Source of the DNA: Actinomycetales bacterium UBA1383
GTDB lineage: Bacteria > Actinomycetota > Actinomycetes > Actinomycetales > Actinomycetaceae
Direction: 5' to 3'
DNA length: 21,530 nt
Assembly (NCBI GenBank): GCA_002305415.1
Contig: DBQX01000133.1
Span: 1-21,530, forward strand
The notes under the pieces were generated by a model. It was not told the origin of the DNA. It worked only from the letters and a program-made list of their open reading frames with translations, and did no database searches. Shown piece after piece: positions 12,704 to 20,621 of this stretch. Position 1 is the stretch's first letter, and the number at the start of each line of letters is the position of its first letter. Position numbers and translations under genes: made by a program.

Positions 12704-15216
12704 TGCTGCGCCTCGCCCTGCGGGACATCCGCACGCACTGGGTGCGGTTCATCCTCTCCATCCTGGCGGTGTTCCTCGCCACCGCGTTCGTCTCCGGAAC
12801 GTTCACGCTGACCGGGCTGCTGCGCACCACCATCGACCAGCTGAGCACCGCCACGGTCTCGGCGGACGTCTACGTCCGCGGTCTCGAGACCGAGGACGGC
12901 AGGGGCGGGCCGTTCGGCGGGGGGCGCGAGCAGGTGGACATCGCGCTGGCCGAACAGGCCGCCACGGTCGACGGCGTCGCGTCGGCGAACCCGGACCTGT
13001 TCGGCGTCGCCTACGTCGTGGGCGCGGACGGACTTGCGGTCACCAACTCGCAGGCGCCGTCGTTCGGCTGGGTGCTGTGGGACGACCTCGAGACGGCCAC
13101 GGTCCTCGACGGACGCCTCCCGGCGGCCGAGGACGAGATCGCCCTGGACACTCCCACCCTCGAGAAGTCCGGGTACAGCGTGGGGGACACCGCGCAGCTC
13201 TCCGCCGGCCTCCTGCCGCCGCGGGACGTCACGATCGTGGGCGAGGTGGAGTACACCATCCCGCTCCTCGGGGCGACCATCCTGGTCATCTCCCCGCAAC
13301 TGGGCGAGGCCGCCTTCGCGCCCGAGGGCCTGGTGCCGCAGATCGCGATCCGGGTGGAGCCGGACGCCACAGCACAGGCGGTGGCCGACGCCCTGCAGGC
13401 GGAACTCGGCACCGGCGTCGAGGCGGTCACCGCGGACACCATCCGGGAGGAGTCCCGCTCGGCCACGCAGGAAGCCCTGGGCTTCATCGAGACCTTCATC
13501 CTCGTGTTCGCCCTGATCGCCCTGTTCGTGGGCTCGTTCCTGATCTTCAACACCTTCGCGATGCTCGTGCGCCAGCGGCAACGGGAGTACGCCCTGCTCC
13601 GGGCCGTGGGCGCCTCCCCGGTCCAGGTGCTGCTCACCCTGCTGGTGCAGGCCGCGTTCATCGGCGCGGTGGGCGCCACCGCGGGCATCGCCGGCGGGAT
13701 CGGCCTCGTCTCGGTGCTGCAGCGCGTGCTGACCCGCTTCGGCATCGACTTCGGCGGCACCGCCATCAGCCTGCCCACCGACCGCGCGGTGTGGATCGTG
13801 GTGCTGGGCGTGATCGTGACCGCCCTGGCGGCGATCATTCCCGCGCGGGACGCCGCGAACACCGCGCCGGTCGAGGCGATGCGTCCCGACAACCCGAAGG
13901 CCGAGAAGCCGCTGATCATCCGGGCGGTCGTCGCCGGGATCCTGCTGCTCGGCGGGATCGGGGCCGTGGTCTACGCCGTGCGCGAGCTGAGTGGCCCCGT
14001 CCTGGGCGCCGGGGCCTTCGCGATCCTCATGGGCGTGCTCGGCATGGCACCCGTGATCGTCCCCACCGTGCTCGGTGGCCTCGCCCGGCCCCTCAACGCC
14101 TTCCGGCCGGTCGGGAAGGTGGCCCGCGGCAACGTGACGCGCAACCCGCGCCGGACGGCGGCGACCGCGGCCGCGCTCACCATCGGGATGGCCCTCGTGT
14201 CCACCGCCGCGGTGGTCGCGAGCAGCGCGACGGCGTCCACCCGCTCCATCGTGGAGGAGCAGTTCCAGGCCGACCTGATGGTCAGCTCGGCGACCGGTTT
14301 CATCCCCGCGCCCGTCGCGCCCCTGGTGGAGGCGGTGCCGTCCGCGGCGCAGGTGGCCGTCCTGCGGTTCGGGATCGGGTCCTCCCCGGACATCGACGAG
14401 CGCCTCTCCATCTCCGACGTGCCCCTCGACGCGATGGGCACCCTGCTCACGATCCCGCTCGAGACCGGGACGCTGCCCGAGAGCCCCGACGAGATCCTGC
14501 TCCAGGTGGAACTCGCGGAGTCCGAGGGCATCGCCGTGGGGGACACGGTGACGCTGGCCGGCCTCGACGGCCCGGTGGAGTACGTCGTCGCCGGCCTCGC
14601 CAACGAGCAGTTCCTCGGGACGGACGTGATCGCCGCCCCGGAGGCCTTCGACGCCCTGGTGACCGCCGAGCGGGCCACGATCACGGGGATCGCGGTGAAC
14701 GCCGCCGACGACGTGGCCGCCCTCCGCGCCGACCTCGCCGACGCCGTGAAGGTGTTCCCGTTCATCACGGTGCTCAACGGGGACGAACTCGGGGACGCCG
14801 CCGCGGACCAGGTGAACACGATCATGTCCGTGCTCTACGCCCTGCTCGGGCTCTCGCTCGTGATCGCGGTGCTCTCGATCGTCAACACCCTTGCCCTCTC
14901 GGTGATCGAGCGGACCCGGGAGATCGGCCTGATGCGCGCCGTCGGACTCGGGCGGGGGCAGCTGTCCGGGGTGATCATGCTGGAGTCGGTGCTCACCGCG
15001 CTGTTCGGGACGGTCAGCGGCATGGTCATCGGCGTGTCACTGGCCTCCACCCTGCCCACGATCTTCAAGGACGACGGGCTGCGCCTGCTCGACATCCCGT
15101 GGGACCAGCTCGGCTGGATGCTCGCCCTCACCGTGGTGGTGGGTGTGCTCGCCGCGGTGTGGCCGGCGATCCGGGCGGCCCGGCTGCCGGTGCTCCAGGC
15201 GATCGCCACGGAGTGA
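12703..15216 (+). CDS. ABC transporter permease with two FtsX/MacB domains
   Basis: An 837-residue permease. The N-terminal helix is at 14-36 (FILSILAVFLATAFVSGTF), followed by an extracytoplasmic domain (about 40-255). A first FtsX core has helices near 260-285, 308-340 and 362-385. A pair of linking helices lies at about 400-455 and another helix at 483-505. A second extracytoplasmic domain (510-700) precedes the C-terminal FtsX core with helices near 705-733, 750-782 and 795-820. VRQRQREYALLRAVGASP and VIERTREIGLMRAVGLG are the paired coupling-helix motifs of the two halves. With the overlapping ATPase gene it forms a complete exporter or mechanotransmission-type ABC system; the substrate is unknown. 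There is no accessory membrane-fusion protein next to it, unlike in Gram-negative MacAB. Confidence 0.93.
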   Translation: MLRLALRDIRTHWVRFILSILAVFLATAFVSGTFTLTGLLRTTIDQLSTATVSADVYVRGLETEDGRGGPFGGGREQVDIALAEQAATVDGVASANPDLFGVAYVVGADGLAVTNSQAPSFGWVLWDDLETATVLDGRLPAAEDEIALDTPTLEKSGYSVGDTAQLSAGLLPPRDVTIVGEVEYTIPLLGATILVISPQLGEAAFAPEGLVPQIAIRVEPDATAQAVADALQAELGTGVEAVTADTIREESRSATQEALGFIETFILVFALIALFVGSFLIFNTFAMLVRQRQREYALLRAVGASPVQVLLTLLVQAAFIGAVGATAGIAGGIGLVSVLQRVLTRFGIDFGGTAISLPTDRAVWIVVLGVIVTALAAIIPARDAANTAPVEAMRPDNPKAEKPLIIRAVVAGILLLGGIGAVVYAVRELSGPVLGAGAFAILMGVLGMAPVIVPTVLGGLARPLNAFRPVGKVARGNVTRNPRRTAATAAALTIGMALVSTAAVVASSATASTRSIVEEQFQADLMVSSATGFIPAPVAPLVEAVPSAAQVAVLRFGIGSSPDIDERLSISDVPLDAMGTLLTIPLETGTLPESPDEILLQVELAESEGIAVGDTVTLAGLDGPVEYVVAGLANEQFLGTDVIAAPEAFDALVTAERATITGIAVNAADDVAALRADLADAVKVFPFITVLNGDELGDAAADQVNTIMSVLYALLGLSLVIAVLSIVNTLALSVIERTREIGLMRAVGLGRGQLSGVIMLESVLTALFGTVSGMVIGVSLASTLPTIFKDDGLRLLDIPWDQLGWMLALTVVVGVLAAVWPAIRAARLPVLQAIATE

Positions 15217-15266
15217 GGGACACTCCGTCACCCCCATGGGGCGCCGGGGGCACACCAGCACAGCCA

Positions 15267-15296
15267 GTCGACTGCCGGTGCGAAACCGGCCGCGAC
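15267..15296 (+). other. Structured leader hairpin before the holin-like gene
   Basis: An outer stem GTCG/CGAC (15267-15270 with 15293-15296) surrounds an inner stem GCCGGT/ACCGGC (15274-15279 with 15285-15290), closed by the loop GCGAA, with an asymmetric internal loop (ACT opposite CG). It sits in the 130-bp gap between the permease and the holin-like gene, about 50 bases before the latter. It could be a terminator remnant or a regulatory RNA leader. I cannot match it to a known riboswitch class. Confidence 0.4.
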
Positions 15297-15346
15297 GGGC
15301 AAAGATGGGGGTGAGCACTTCATGCACGCCGAAGGAGTCGATCTGA

Positions 15347-15763
15347 GTGAGCGAACAGAACACCACCCTTCCGCCGCCGGACGCGCCACCGACGATCGGT
15401 GAGCTCGTCGCCCGGATCTCGGACCAGTTCTCCCACCTCATCCGGGGCGAGCTCGAGCTCGCCCAGGCGAACCTCAAGGCCAAGGCCATCAGGCTCGGCG
15501 CCGGGGGCGGCATGTTCGCCGCCGCCGGAGTGCTGGCCCTCTACGCCTTCGGCCTGATCCTCCTGGGGTTCGCCTGGCTCCTCGGCCAGTGGCTGCCGCT
15601 GTGGGCCTCCCTCCTGATCGTCGCCGCCCTCCTGCTGCTGCTGGCCGCGGTCCTCGGCCTCATCGGCAAGAAGCAGCTCGACGACTCCAAGAAGTTCCAG
15701 GTTGACCCCGCGACCGGCATCAAGCTCGACGTGGAAGCGGCGAAGAAGGGCATCCAGAAATGA
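15347..15763 (+). CDS. Phage holin family / DUF1469-type membrane protein
   Basis: A 138-residue protein. An amphipathic N-terminal helix (TIGELVARISDQFSHLIRGELELAQANLKAKAI) is followed by two membrane helices (about 52-75 and 82-108) and a charged, Lys-rich C-terminus. This is the layout of the DUF1469 family (holin superfamily III), common in actinobacterial chromosomes and probably a membrane-organising or stress-related protein rather than a phage lysis factor. The GTG start at 15347 has GAAGGAG at 15331-15337, nine bases upstream. The stop overlaps the next gene by four bases (ATGA), so the two are translationally coupled. Confidence 0.88.
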   Translation: MSEQNTTLPPPDAPPTIGELVARISDQFSHLIRGELELAQANLKAKAIRLGAGGGMFAAAGVLALYAFGLILLGFAWLLGQWLPLWASLLIVAALLLLLAAVLGLIGKKQLDDSKKFQVDPATGIKLDVEAAKKGIQK

Positions 15764-16179
15764 CCGAGCAGACACGCTCCGCGGCGGAGATCGAGGCTGA
15801 CCTCGAGCGCACGCGCAACGAACTGACCTCCACCGTCAACCTCCTGACCGAGCGGCTCAACCCCAAGACCCAGCTCGCCACCGCCAAGGAGTCGGCCCTC
15901 GAGGCCGCCGACCGGCTGAGCGACAAGGCCGCCACGTTCCTCGAGAAGTCCGGAACCCAGGCCGTCGCGTTCGCAAAGGACGCGAGCGCCTCCGCCAAGC
16001 GCGTCTCCGGCGACGCGAAGGGCGCGGCACGCACCCTGAAGGACGAGGCCACGGTCAAGGCGAAGGCGCTCGCGGACGACGCCGTCGAGGGAGACCCCAA
16101 GGCCCTCGCCATCCTCGGCGCCGCGGTGGCGGCGGTCGGGGCGCTGGTCGTGGGCGCGTTCCTCCGTCGCACGCGCTGA
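15760..16179 (+). CDS. DUF3618 domain-containing protein
   Basis: A 139-residue protein. Its N-terminus has the DUF3618 signature (RSAAEIEADLERTRNELTSTVNLLTERLNPK, residues 6-36), followed by a long Ala/Lys-rich amphipathic helix (about 40-110) resembling apolipoprotein or LEA-type repeats. One membrane helix lies at the C-terminus (about 114-134), ending RRTR. The protein is probably tail-anchored with a helical rod in the cytoplasm. The gene overlaps the holin-like gene by ATGA, and this pairing recurs in actinobacteria, suggesting joint action at the membrane. The specific function is unknown. Confidence 0.88.
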   Translation: MTEQTRSAAEIEADLERTRNELTSTVNLLTERLNPKTQLATAKESALEAADRLSDKAATFLEKSGTQAVAFAKDASASAKRVSGDAKGAARTLKDEATVKAKALADDAVEGDPKALAILGAAVAAVGALVVGAFLRRTR

Positions 16180-16220
16180 CACGCACTCGCCGACCGGGCT
16201 CGTGGCAACTCGGGCACGAA

Positions 16221-16250
16221 TGGCTTTTTCGCGTCCCGCTCCTGTAAGTT
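16221..16250 (+). promoter_or_regulatory. Possible promoter of the DUF3073 gene
   Basis: TAAGTT at 16245-16250 fits the TAnnnT pattern of a -10 box in an otherwise GC-rich gap, with a T-rich stretch (TGGCTTTTTC, 16221-16230) at -35 distance. The -35 match to consensus is poor. It lies 82 bp before the DUF3073 start. Confidence 0.4.
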
Positions 16251-16331
16251 TGGACCACGAACAAATGACCACTTGCTCGGGGCCGCACCATGGTGCTCCG
16301 TCCCGCCTCTACGTCGAAGGGGGTCGTAGCC

Positions 16332-16538
16332 ATGGGGCGCGGCCGTCAGAAGGCTAAGCAGACAAAGGTCGCCCGCCGGCTGAAGTACTTCAGCCCGGAG
16401 ACCGACTACCAGGCGCTCGAACGAGAGCTCACCGGTGCCAAGTCCGCCATCGACGACGATGAGGACGAGGACGACTACGAGGACTACGAGATCCCGCCCG
16501 CCACGGACGAGGACGACGACTGGGGCTACCGGCGCTGA
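16332..16538 (+). CDS. DUF3073 domain-containing protein
   Basis: A 68-residue protein of the actinobacterial DUF3073 family. A basic N-terminus (MGRGRQKAKQTKVARRLKY) is followed by SPETDYQALERELTG and a very acidic tail (IDDDEDEDDYEDYE). The bipolar charge suggests an RNA-, DNA- or ribosome-associated role, but none is established. ATG at 16332 is chosen because AAGGGGG (16317-16323) lies eight bases upstream and homologues begin with MGRGR; an in-frame ATG at 16290 would add 14 unconserved residues. The gene is convergent with purM with only 24 bp between the stops, an arrangement conserved in actinobacteria such as mycobacteria. Confidence 0.93.
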   Translation: MGRGRQKAKQTKVARRLKYFSPETDYQALERELTGAKSAIDDDEDEDDYEDYEIPPATDEDDDWGYRR

Positions 16539-16562
16539 CCGTTCCCCGGAACCCGCGGTCCC

Positions 16563-17651
16563 TCAATCGCGGTAGCGGCCCTCGAGTCGCACGCTCCCGC
16601 CACTGATTCCCTTGGTCCCCGTGACCACCTGCGCGCCCGCCAGCGCCGCCGCACCCGCCTGCACCCGGCCGATCGGCCACGCGGCCACCCCCGCATCCTG
16701 GGCGGCGGCGGTCACGCGCGCGACGGCGTCGTCCGCCACCAGCGCGAGCATCCCGACCCCCAGGTTGAGGGTGCCCTCGAGGTCCTCCCAGCGGGCACCC
16801 GCGAGGTCGCGCATGACGCGGAACACGGGCGGCGGGGTGATCGTGCCACGGTCCACCACCGCGAGCGTCCCGGCGGGCAGCACGCGCGCGAGGTTCGCCG
16901 CCAGCCCTCCCCCGGTCACGTGGGCGTACGCGTGCACGTCCGGCAGCAGGTCGAGGCAGAGCCGCGTGTAGAGGCGCGTCGGCTCGAGGAGCTCCTCCCC
17001 CAGGGTCCGCCCGAACTCCGGGACGTGCCGGTCCAGCGACCAGCCGGCCACCTCCACCAGGCGCCGCACCAGCGAGTAGCCGTTGGAGTGCAGGCCCGAC
17101 GACGCGAGGGCCACCACCACGTCGCCGTCGACGACCCGGGCGGGGCCGCGCAGCTCGTCCGCGTCGACGACGCCGGTGGCCGCCCCGGCGACGTCGTAGT
17201 CGTCGGGCTCCATCACCCCGGGGTGCTCGGCCGTCTCCCCGCCGATCAGCGCGGTGCCGGTGGCGGCGCAGGCGGTGGCGATACCCCGCACGATATCGGC
17301 GATCCGCTCGGGCACCACGCGGCCGCAGGCGATGTAGTCGGTCATGAAGAGCGGGGTGGCGCCGCAGACCACGAGGTCGTCCACGACCATCGCGACGAGG
17401 TCCTGCCCGATCGTGTCGTGGATGCCCATCGCCTGGGCGATGCGGATCTTCGTGCCGACGCCGTCGGTGGAGGTGGCGAGCAGCGGCCGCCGCATCCCGA
17501 GCAGGGCGGAGGCGTCGTACAGCCCCGCGAACCCGCCGGCGCCGTCGAGCACGGCCGCCGGGTGGGTGGCGGTGACGGCTGCCCGCATCAGTTCGACGGC
17601 GCGGTCCCCGGCCGCGGTGTCGACACCGGCGGCGGCGTAGTCGATGGGCAT
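16563..17651 (-). CDS. purM: Phosphoribosylformylglycinamidine cyclo-ligase PurM (AIR synthetase)
   Basis: A 362-residue cytoplasmic enzyme of purine synthesis that closes the imidazole ring, turning FGAM and ATP into AIR. It has the PurM N-terminus DYAAAGVDTAAGDRAVELM, the STDGVGTK ATP-binding segment (59-68 region), LVAMVVDDLVVCGA (85-98), LIGGETAEHPG, SSGLHSNGYSLVR, FGRTLGEELLEPTR and HVTGGGLAANL. All of these are expected and intact, and the length is normal. The ATG overlaps the purF stop by one base (TGATG on the coding strand), so translation is coupled to purF. It is the last gene of the operon; only short hairpins lie between it and the convergent DUF3073 gene, and no strong terminator is visible. 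Confidence 0.98.
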   Translation of the reverse strand: MPIDYAAAGVDTAAGDRAVELMRAAVTATHPAAVLDGAGGFAGLYDASALLGMRRPLLATSTDGVGTKIRIAQAMGIHDTIGQDLVAMVVDDLVVCGATPLFMTDYIACGRVVPERIADIVRGIATACAATGTALIGGETAEHPGVMEPDDYDVAGAATGVVDADELRGPARVVDGDVVVALASSGLHSNGYSLVRRLVEVAGWSLDRHVPEFGRTLGEELLEPTRLYTRLCLDLLPDVHAYAHVTGGGLAANLARVLPAGTLAVVDRGTITPPPVFRVMRDLAGARWEDLEGTLNLGVGMLALVADDAVARVTAAAQDAGVAAWPIGRVQAGAAALAGAQVVTGTKGISGGSVRLEGRYRD

Positions 17652-19123
17652 CAGGCCTCCAGGAGGGCGGGCTGGGAGAAGCCCGCGGACGACGGGACCG
17701 GGGCGGGATAGCGCCCGGTGAAGCAGGCGGTGCAGAGCCGGGCGGAGGGAATGGTGGTGGCGGCGATCATGCCCTCGAGCGAGATGTAGCCGAGGGAGTC
17801 GGCCTGGATGTTGGCGCGGATCTCCTCGATGGTCAGCCCGTTGGCGATGAGCTGGGCACGGGTGGCGAAGTCGATGCCGAAGAAGCAGGGCCACTTCACC
17901 GGCGGTGAGGAGATGCGCACGTGCACCTCGGCCGCGCCGGCCTCCCGCAGCATCCGCACCAGCGCCCGCTGCGTGTTGCCGCGCACGATGGAGTCGTCCA
18001 CCACCACGAGCCGCTTGCCCTCGATCACCTCGCGCAACGGGTTGAGCTTCAGGCGGATGCCGAGCTGCCGGATCGTCTGGGTGGGCTGGATGAAGGTGCG
18101 CCCCACGTAGGCGTTCTTCACGAGGCCCTGCGCGAAGGGGATCCCGGACGCCTGGGCATAGCCGATCGCGGCGGGAGTGCCGGAGTCCGGCGTCGGGATC
18201 ACCAGGTCCGCCGCCACGGGGTGCTCCCGGGCGAGCGTGCGCCCCATCTCCAGGCGCGAGGAGTTGATCGAGCGGCCCGCAATGCGGGTGTCCGGGCGGG
18301 CGAGATAGACGTACTCGAAGACGCAGCCCGCCGGGCGCGGGTCCGCGAAGCGGTGGGAGGCGAGGCCGTCCTCGTTGATGGTGAGGAGCTCGCCGGGCTC
18401 GATCTCGCGGACGAACGTGGCGCCGACGATGTCGAGGGCCGCCGTCTCGGACGCCACCGCCCAGCCGGCGGGCAGCCGGCCCAGCACGAGGGGGCGGAGC
18501 CCGTAGCGGTCGCGCGCGGCGTAGAGGGTCTGCTCGTCGATGAACACCAGCGAGAAGGCGCCCTCCAGGAGCGGCAGGACGGCGAGGGCGTTGCGCACGA
18601 GGCTGGGGTCGGGGTCATCCTGCTCGCCGCGCAGGAGCGTGGTGATCACCGCGGTGTCCGTGGAGGATCCCCGGCCCAGCTCCCCCCGCAGGTCGGTGCC
18701 GTAGCGGTCGCGCGCGAGGTCCATGAGCGCGGGCGTGTTGGTGAGGTTCCCGTTGTGGCCCAGGGCCACCGTGCCCGCACCCGTGGGTCCCAGGGTCGGC
18801 TGGGCGTTCTCCCAGGTGGAGGACCCGGTGGTGGAGTAGCGGGTGTGCCCCAAGGCGACGTGGCCGCGGAGGGAGGAGAGCGCGGCGTCGTCGAACACCT
18901 GGGAGACGAGACCCATGTCCTTGAACACGAGGATGGTCGAGCCGTCCGACGTGGCGATGCCCGCCGACTCCTGGCCCCGGTGCTGCAGGGCGTACAGCCC
19001 GAAATAGGTGAGCCGGGCGACGTCCTCCCCCGGCGCCCAGACACCGAACACCCCGCAGGCGTCCTGCGGGCCCCTCTCGCCGGGCAGCACCTCATGGGTC
19101 AGCCGGCCGTCGCCTCGCGCCAC
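17651..19123 (-). CDS. purF: Amidophosphoribosyltransferase PurF
   Basis: A 490-residue enzyme for the first committed step of purine synthesis, making phosphoribosylamine from PRPP and glutamine. An N-terminal glutaminase domain carries the nucleophile Cys23 (DACGVFGVW) preceded by a 22-residue propeptide that is normally removed, plus LQHRGQESAGI, GHTRYSTTG and LGHNGNLTN. The phosphoribosyltransferase domain has the PRPP loop VVVDDSIVRGNT (373-384). Four cysteines in the positions of the Bacillus-type 4Fe-4S cluster are present (Cys267, Cys413, Cys464, Cys467), so this is the cluster-containing form. I chose GTG at 19123, with AAGGTGG five bases upstream; GTG at 19132 is possible. A 43-bp gap separates it from the upstream ribonuclease gene. 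Confidence 0.97.
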   Translation of the reverse strand: MARGDGRLTHEVLPGERGPQDACGVFGVWAPGEDVARLTYFGLYALQHRGQESAGIATSDGSTILVFKDMGLVSQVFDDAALSSLRGHVALGHTRYSTTGSSTWENAQPTLGPTGAGTVALGHNGNLTNTPALMDLARDRYGTDLRGELGRGSSTDTAVITTLLRGEQDDPDPSLVRNALAVLPLLEGAFSLVFIDEQTLYAARDRYGLRPLVLGRLPAGWAVASETAALDIVGATFVREIEPGELLTINEDGLASHRFADPRPAGCVFEYVYLARPDTRIAGRSINSSRLEMGRTLAREHPVAADLVIPTPDSGTPAAIGYAQASGIPFAQGLVKNAYVGRTFIQPTQTIRQLGIRLKLNPLREVIEGKRLVVVDDSIVRGNTQRALVRMLREAGAAEVHVRISSPPVKWPCFFGIDFATRAQLIANGLTIEEIRANIQADSLGYISLEGMIAATTIPSARLCTACFTGRYPAPVPSSAGFSQPALLEA

Positions 19124-19166
19124 GTCGCCCACCTTACCGCTGCCGGGCACCCTCCCGGCGGCGCGG

Positions 19167-20621
19167 TCAGGCCAACTCGAAGCGGATGGTGCGGGTCGCC
19201 GGGTCCGCGACGATGAGGCGGACCTGGACCTCCTCGCCCAGCGGGAGGGCATCGCCCACCACGGTCGCCTGCACCGCCGGCTGGGCCACCATGACCGTGC
19301 CACGCTCGCGCTCGCCGCGAGCGCGGGTGTCGACGTCGACGACGACGCCGGTGAAGAGCCGCCCCACGAACCGCTCGAGCACGAGGGCCTCCATGATGTC
19401 CACAGATCCGCGTTCGTACGCCCCGGCACGGCGTCCACCCTCGGACATCAGCGCCGGGAGCTGCGGCAACGCGGCCCGGATGTCCGGCGGGACCTCCGTG
19501 CCCGCGCAGTGGGCGAGGCAGATCTCCAGACCGAACCGGTCGACCAGGCGGCGGAGCGGTGCGGTCACGTGGGCGTACTCCGCGGCGATGGCGCCGTGCG
19601 GGAGGGCACGACCGGGGGCGCCGCCGTCGAACACCTCGTAGCCGGCGCCACGGAACAGGGTGGTGGCCTGGTCGAGGAACGCGGAGTGGGCGGGCACGGC
19701 GGAATCGAGCGTGCGGACGAAGTCCGGGTACCCCATGGAACGCGGCCAGTCCAGGCCCAGGGCGCGCGCCGTGTGGCGGAGCCGCTGGACGTCCCGCTCC
19801 GCTGCCGGGGGCAGGGTGCGGAAGACCCCCACGCCCACGTCCCGCATCAGCCGGGCCGCCTCCATGCCGGTCAGCAGCGAGACCTGGGCGTTGTACCCCT
19901 CGACGGCGGCCGTGCCGCGGAACTCGAGCTCGTAGCAGTTCGCGCGCCGTTCCACGATCTGCTCCGGGATGTCGAGGGACACCCCGCCGCGAGCCACCTC
20001 GATCGCCTGGCGGAGCCGGCCCACCTCCGCGAGCAGCCGGGGGAACTCGGCGGGAGCGCCCGAGGGGAGGGCGACGTCGTCGTCGAGGGCGTGCTGCACC
20101 TGCTCGTAGGAGAGCTTCGCCCGCGAACGGACACGGGCGAGCTCCACGCGGGTGCGTTCCGCGGCCCCGGACGCGTCGAGGTCGATGGTCCACAGGTACG
20201 CGGAGCGTTCATCTCCCGGGAGCAACGAAGCCGCGCCGGAGGAGAGGACGGTCGGGTGGAGGGGGAAGGAGTGGCCGGGGCCGTAGACGGTGACCGCCCG
20301 GGCGCGCACCTCGGCGTCGAGGACCGTGCCGCTGTCCACCACACGTCCCACGGCGGCGATCGCGTAGTGCACCCGGAAGCCGGCTCCGCGCCGCGCGAGG
20401 TGGACGGCCTGGTCCAGGTCCGTGGAGGCGGGCGGGTCCACGGTGACGAGCGGCAGGTCCCGGCGGTCCGCTCCGCCGGGGTCGCGGCGGGCGGCGGCGT
20501 CGGCATCCGCCTCCGCCTGCGGGGAGAAGGACTCGGGGATGCCCAGTTCCTCCCGGAGAGCCCGCAGCGGCTCGAGCAGTTCACGGGCGGGGACGCCGAC
20601 GTTGAGGTGTCGCTGGGTCAT
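19167..20621 (-). CDS. RNB-domain (RNase II/R-type) exoribonuclease
   Basis: A 484-residue protein with an RNB catalytic domain (about 50-375), expected to degrade RNA 3' to 5' using two metal ions. The metal-site motif TVDPPASTDLDQAVHL gives Asp62, Asp68 and Asp70, aligning with Asp201, Asp207 and Asp209 of E. coli RNase II; the fourth position (Asp210 there) is Gln71. GYNAQVSLLTGMEAARLM (242-259) and AEYAHVTAPLRRLVDR (347-362) match other RNB blocks. The N-terminal part is short, so the two cold-shock domains of RNase II are missing. A beta-rich stretch at about 400-484 may be an S1-like barrel. ATG at 20621 has GGAGGAGA just upstream and overlaps the DUF2530 stop (ATGA). Confidence 0.9.
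   Translation of the reverse strand: MTQRHLNVGVPARELLEPLRALREELGIPESFSPQAEADADAAARRDPGGADRRDLPLVTVDPPASTDLDQAVHLARRGAGFRVHYAIAAVGRVVDSGTVLDAEVRARAVTVYGPGHSFPLHPTVLSSGAASLLPGDERSAYLWTIDLDASGAAERTRVELARVRSRAKLSYEQVQHALDDDVALPSGAPAEFPRLLAEVGRLRQAIEVARGGVSLDIPEQIVERRANCYELEFRGTAAVEGYNAQVSLLTGMEAARLMRDVGVGVFRTLPPAAERDVQRLRHTARALGLDWPRSMGYPDFVRTLDSAVPAHSAFLDQATTLFRGAGYEVFDGGAPGRALPHGAIAAEYAHVTAPLRRLVDRFGLEICLAHCAGTEVPPDIRAALPQLPALMSEGGRRAGAYERGSVDIMEALVLERFVGRLFTGVVVDVDTRARGERERGTVMVAQPAVQATVVGDALPLGEEVQVRLIVADPATRTIRFELA

Noticed and set aside
12238..13581. 447-codon minus-strand open frame
   Set aside because: It overlaps the ABC ATPase and permease, whose motifs are unambiguous; it is an antisense shadow.
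15241..15310. Cobalamin or c-di-AMP riboswitch
   Set aside because: The conserved core boxes of these classes are not recognisable, and the downstream genes are not in their usual regulons; only a generic structured leader is supported.
15347..16179. Prophage lysis module, because of the holin-like protein
   Set aside because: No endolysin, integrase or structural phage gene is nearby; the DUF1469-type/DUF3618 pair is common in ordinary actinobacterial chromosomes.
16536..16571. Terminator between DUF3073 and purM
   Set aside because: Several short overlapping hairpins (for example CCGCG/CGCGG) are possible but none exceeds about 5 bp, so no specific terminator can be called.
19142..19159. 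Terminator or attenuator between the RNB gene and purF
   Set aside because: GCCGGG/CCCGGC is only 6 bp with a 6-base loop and no U tract on the minus-strand transcript; such hairpins are frequent by chance at this G+C content.
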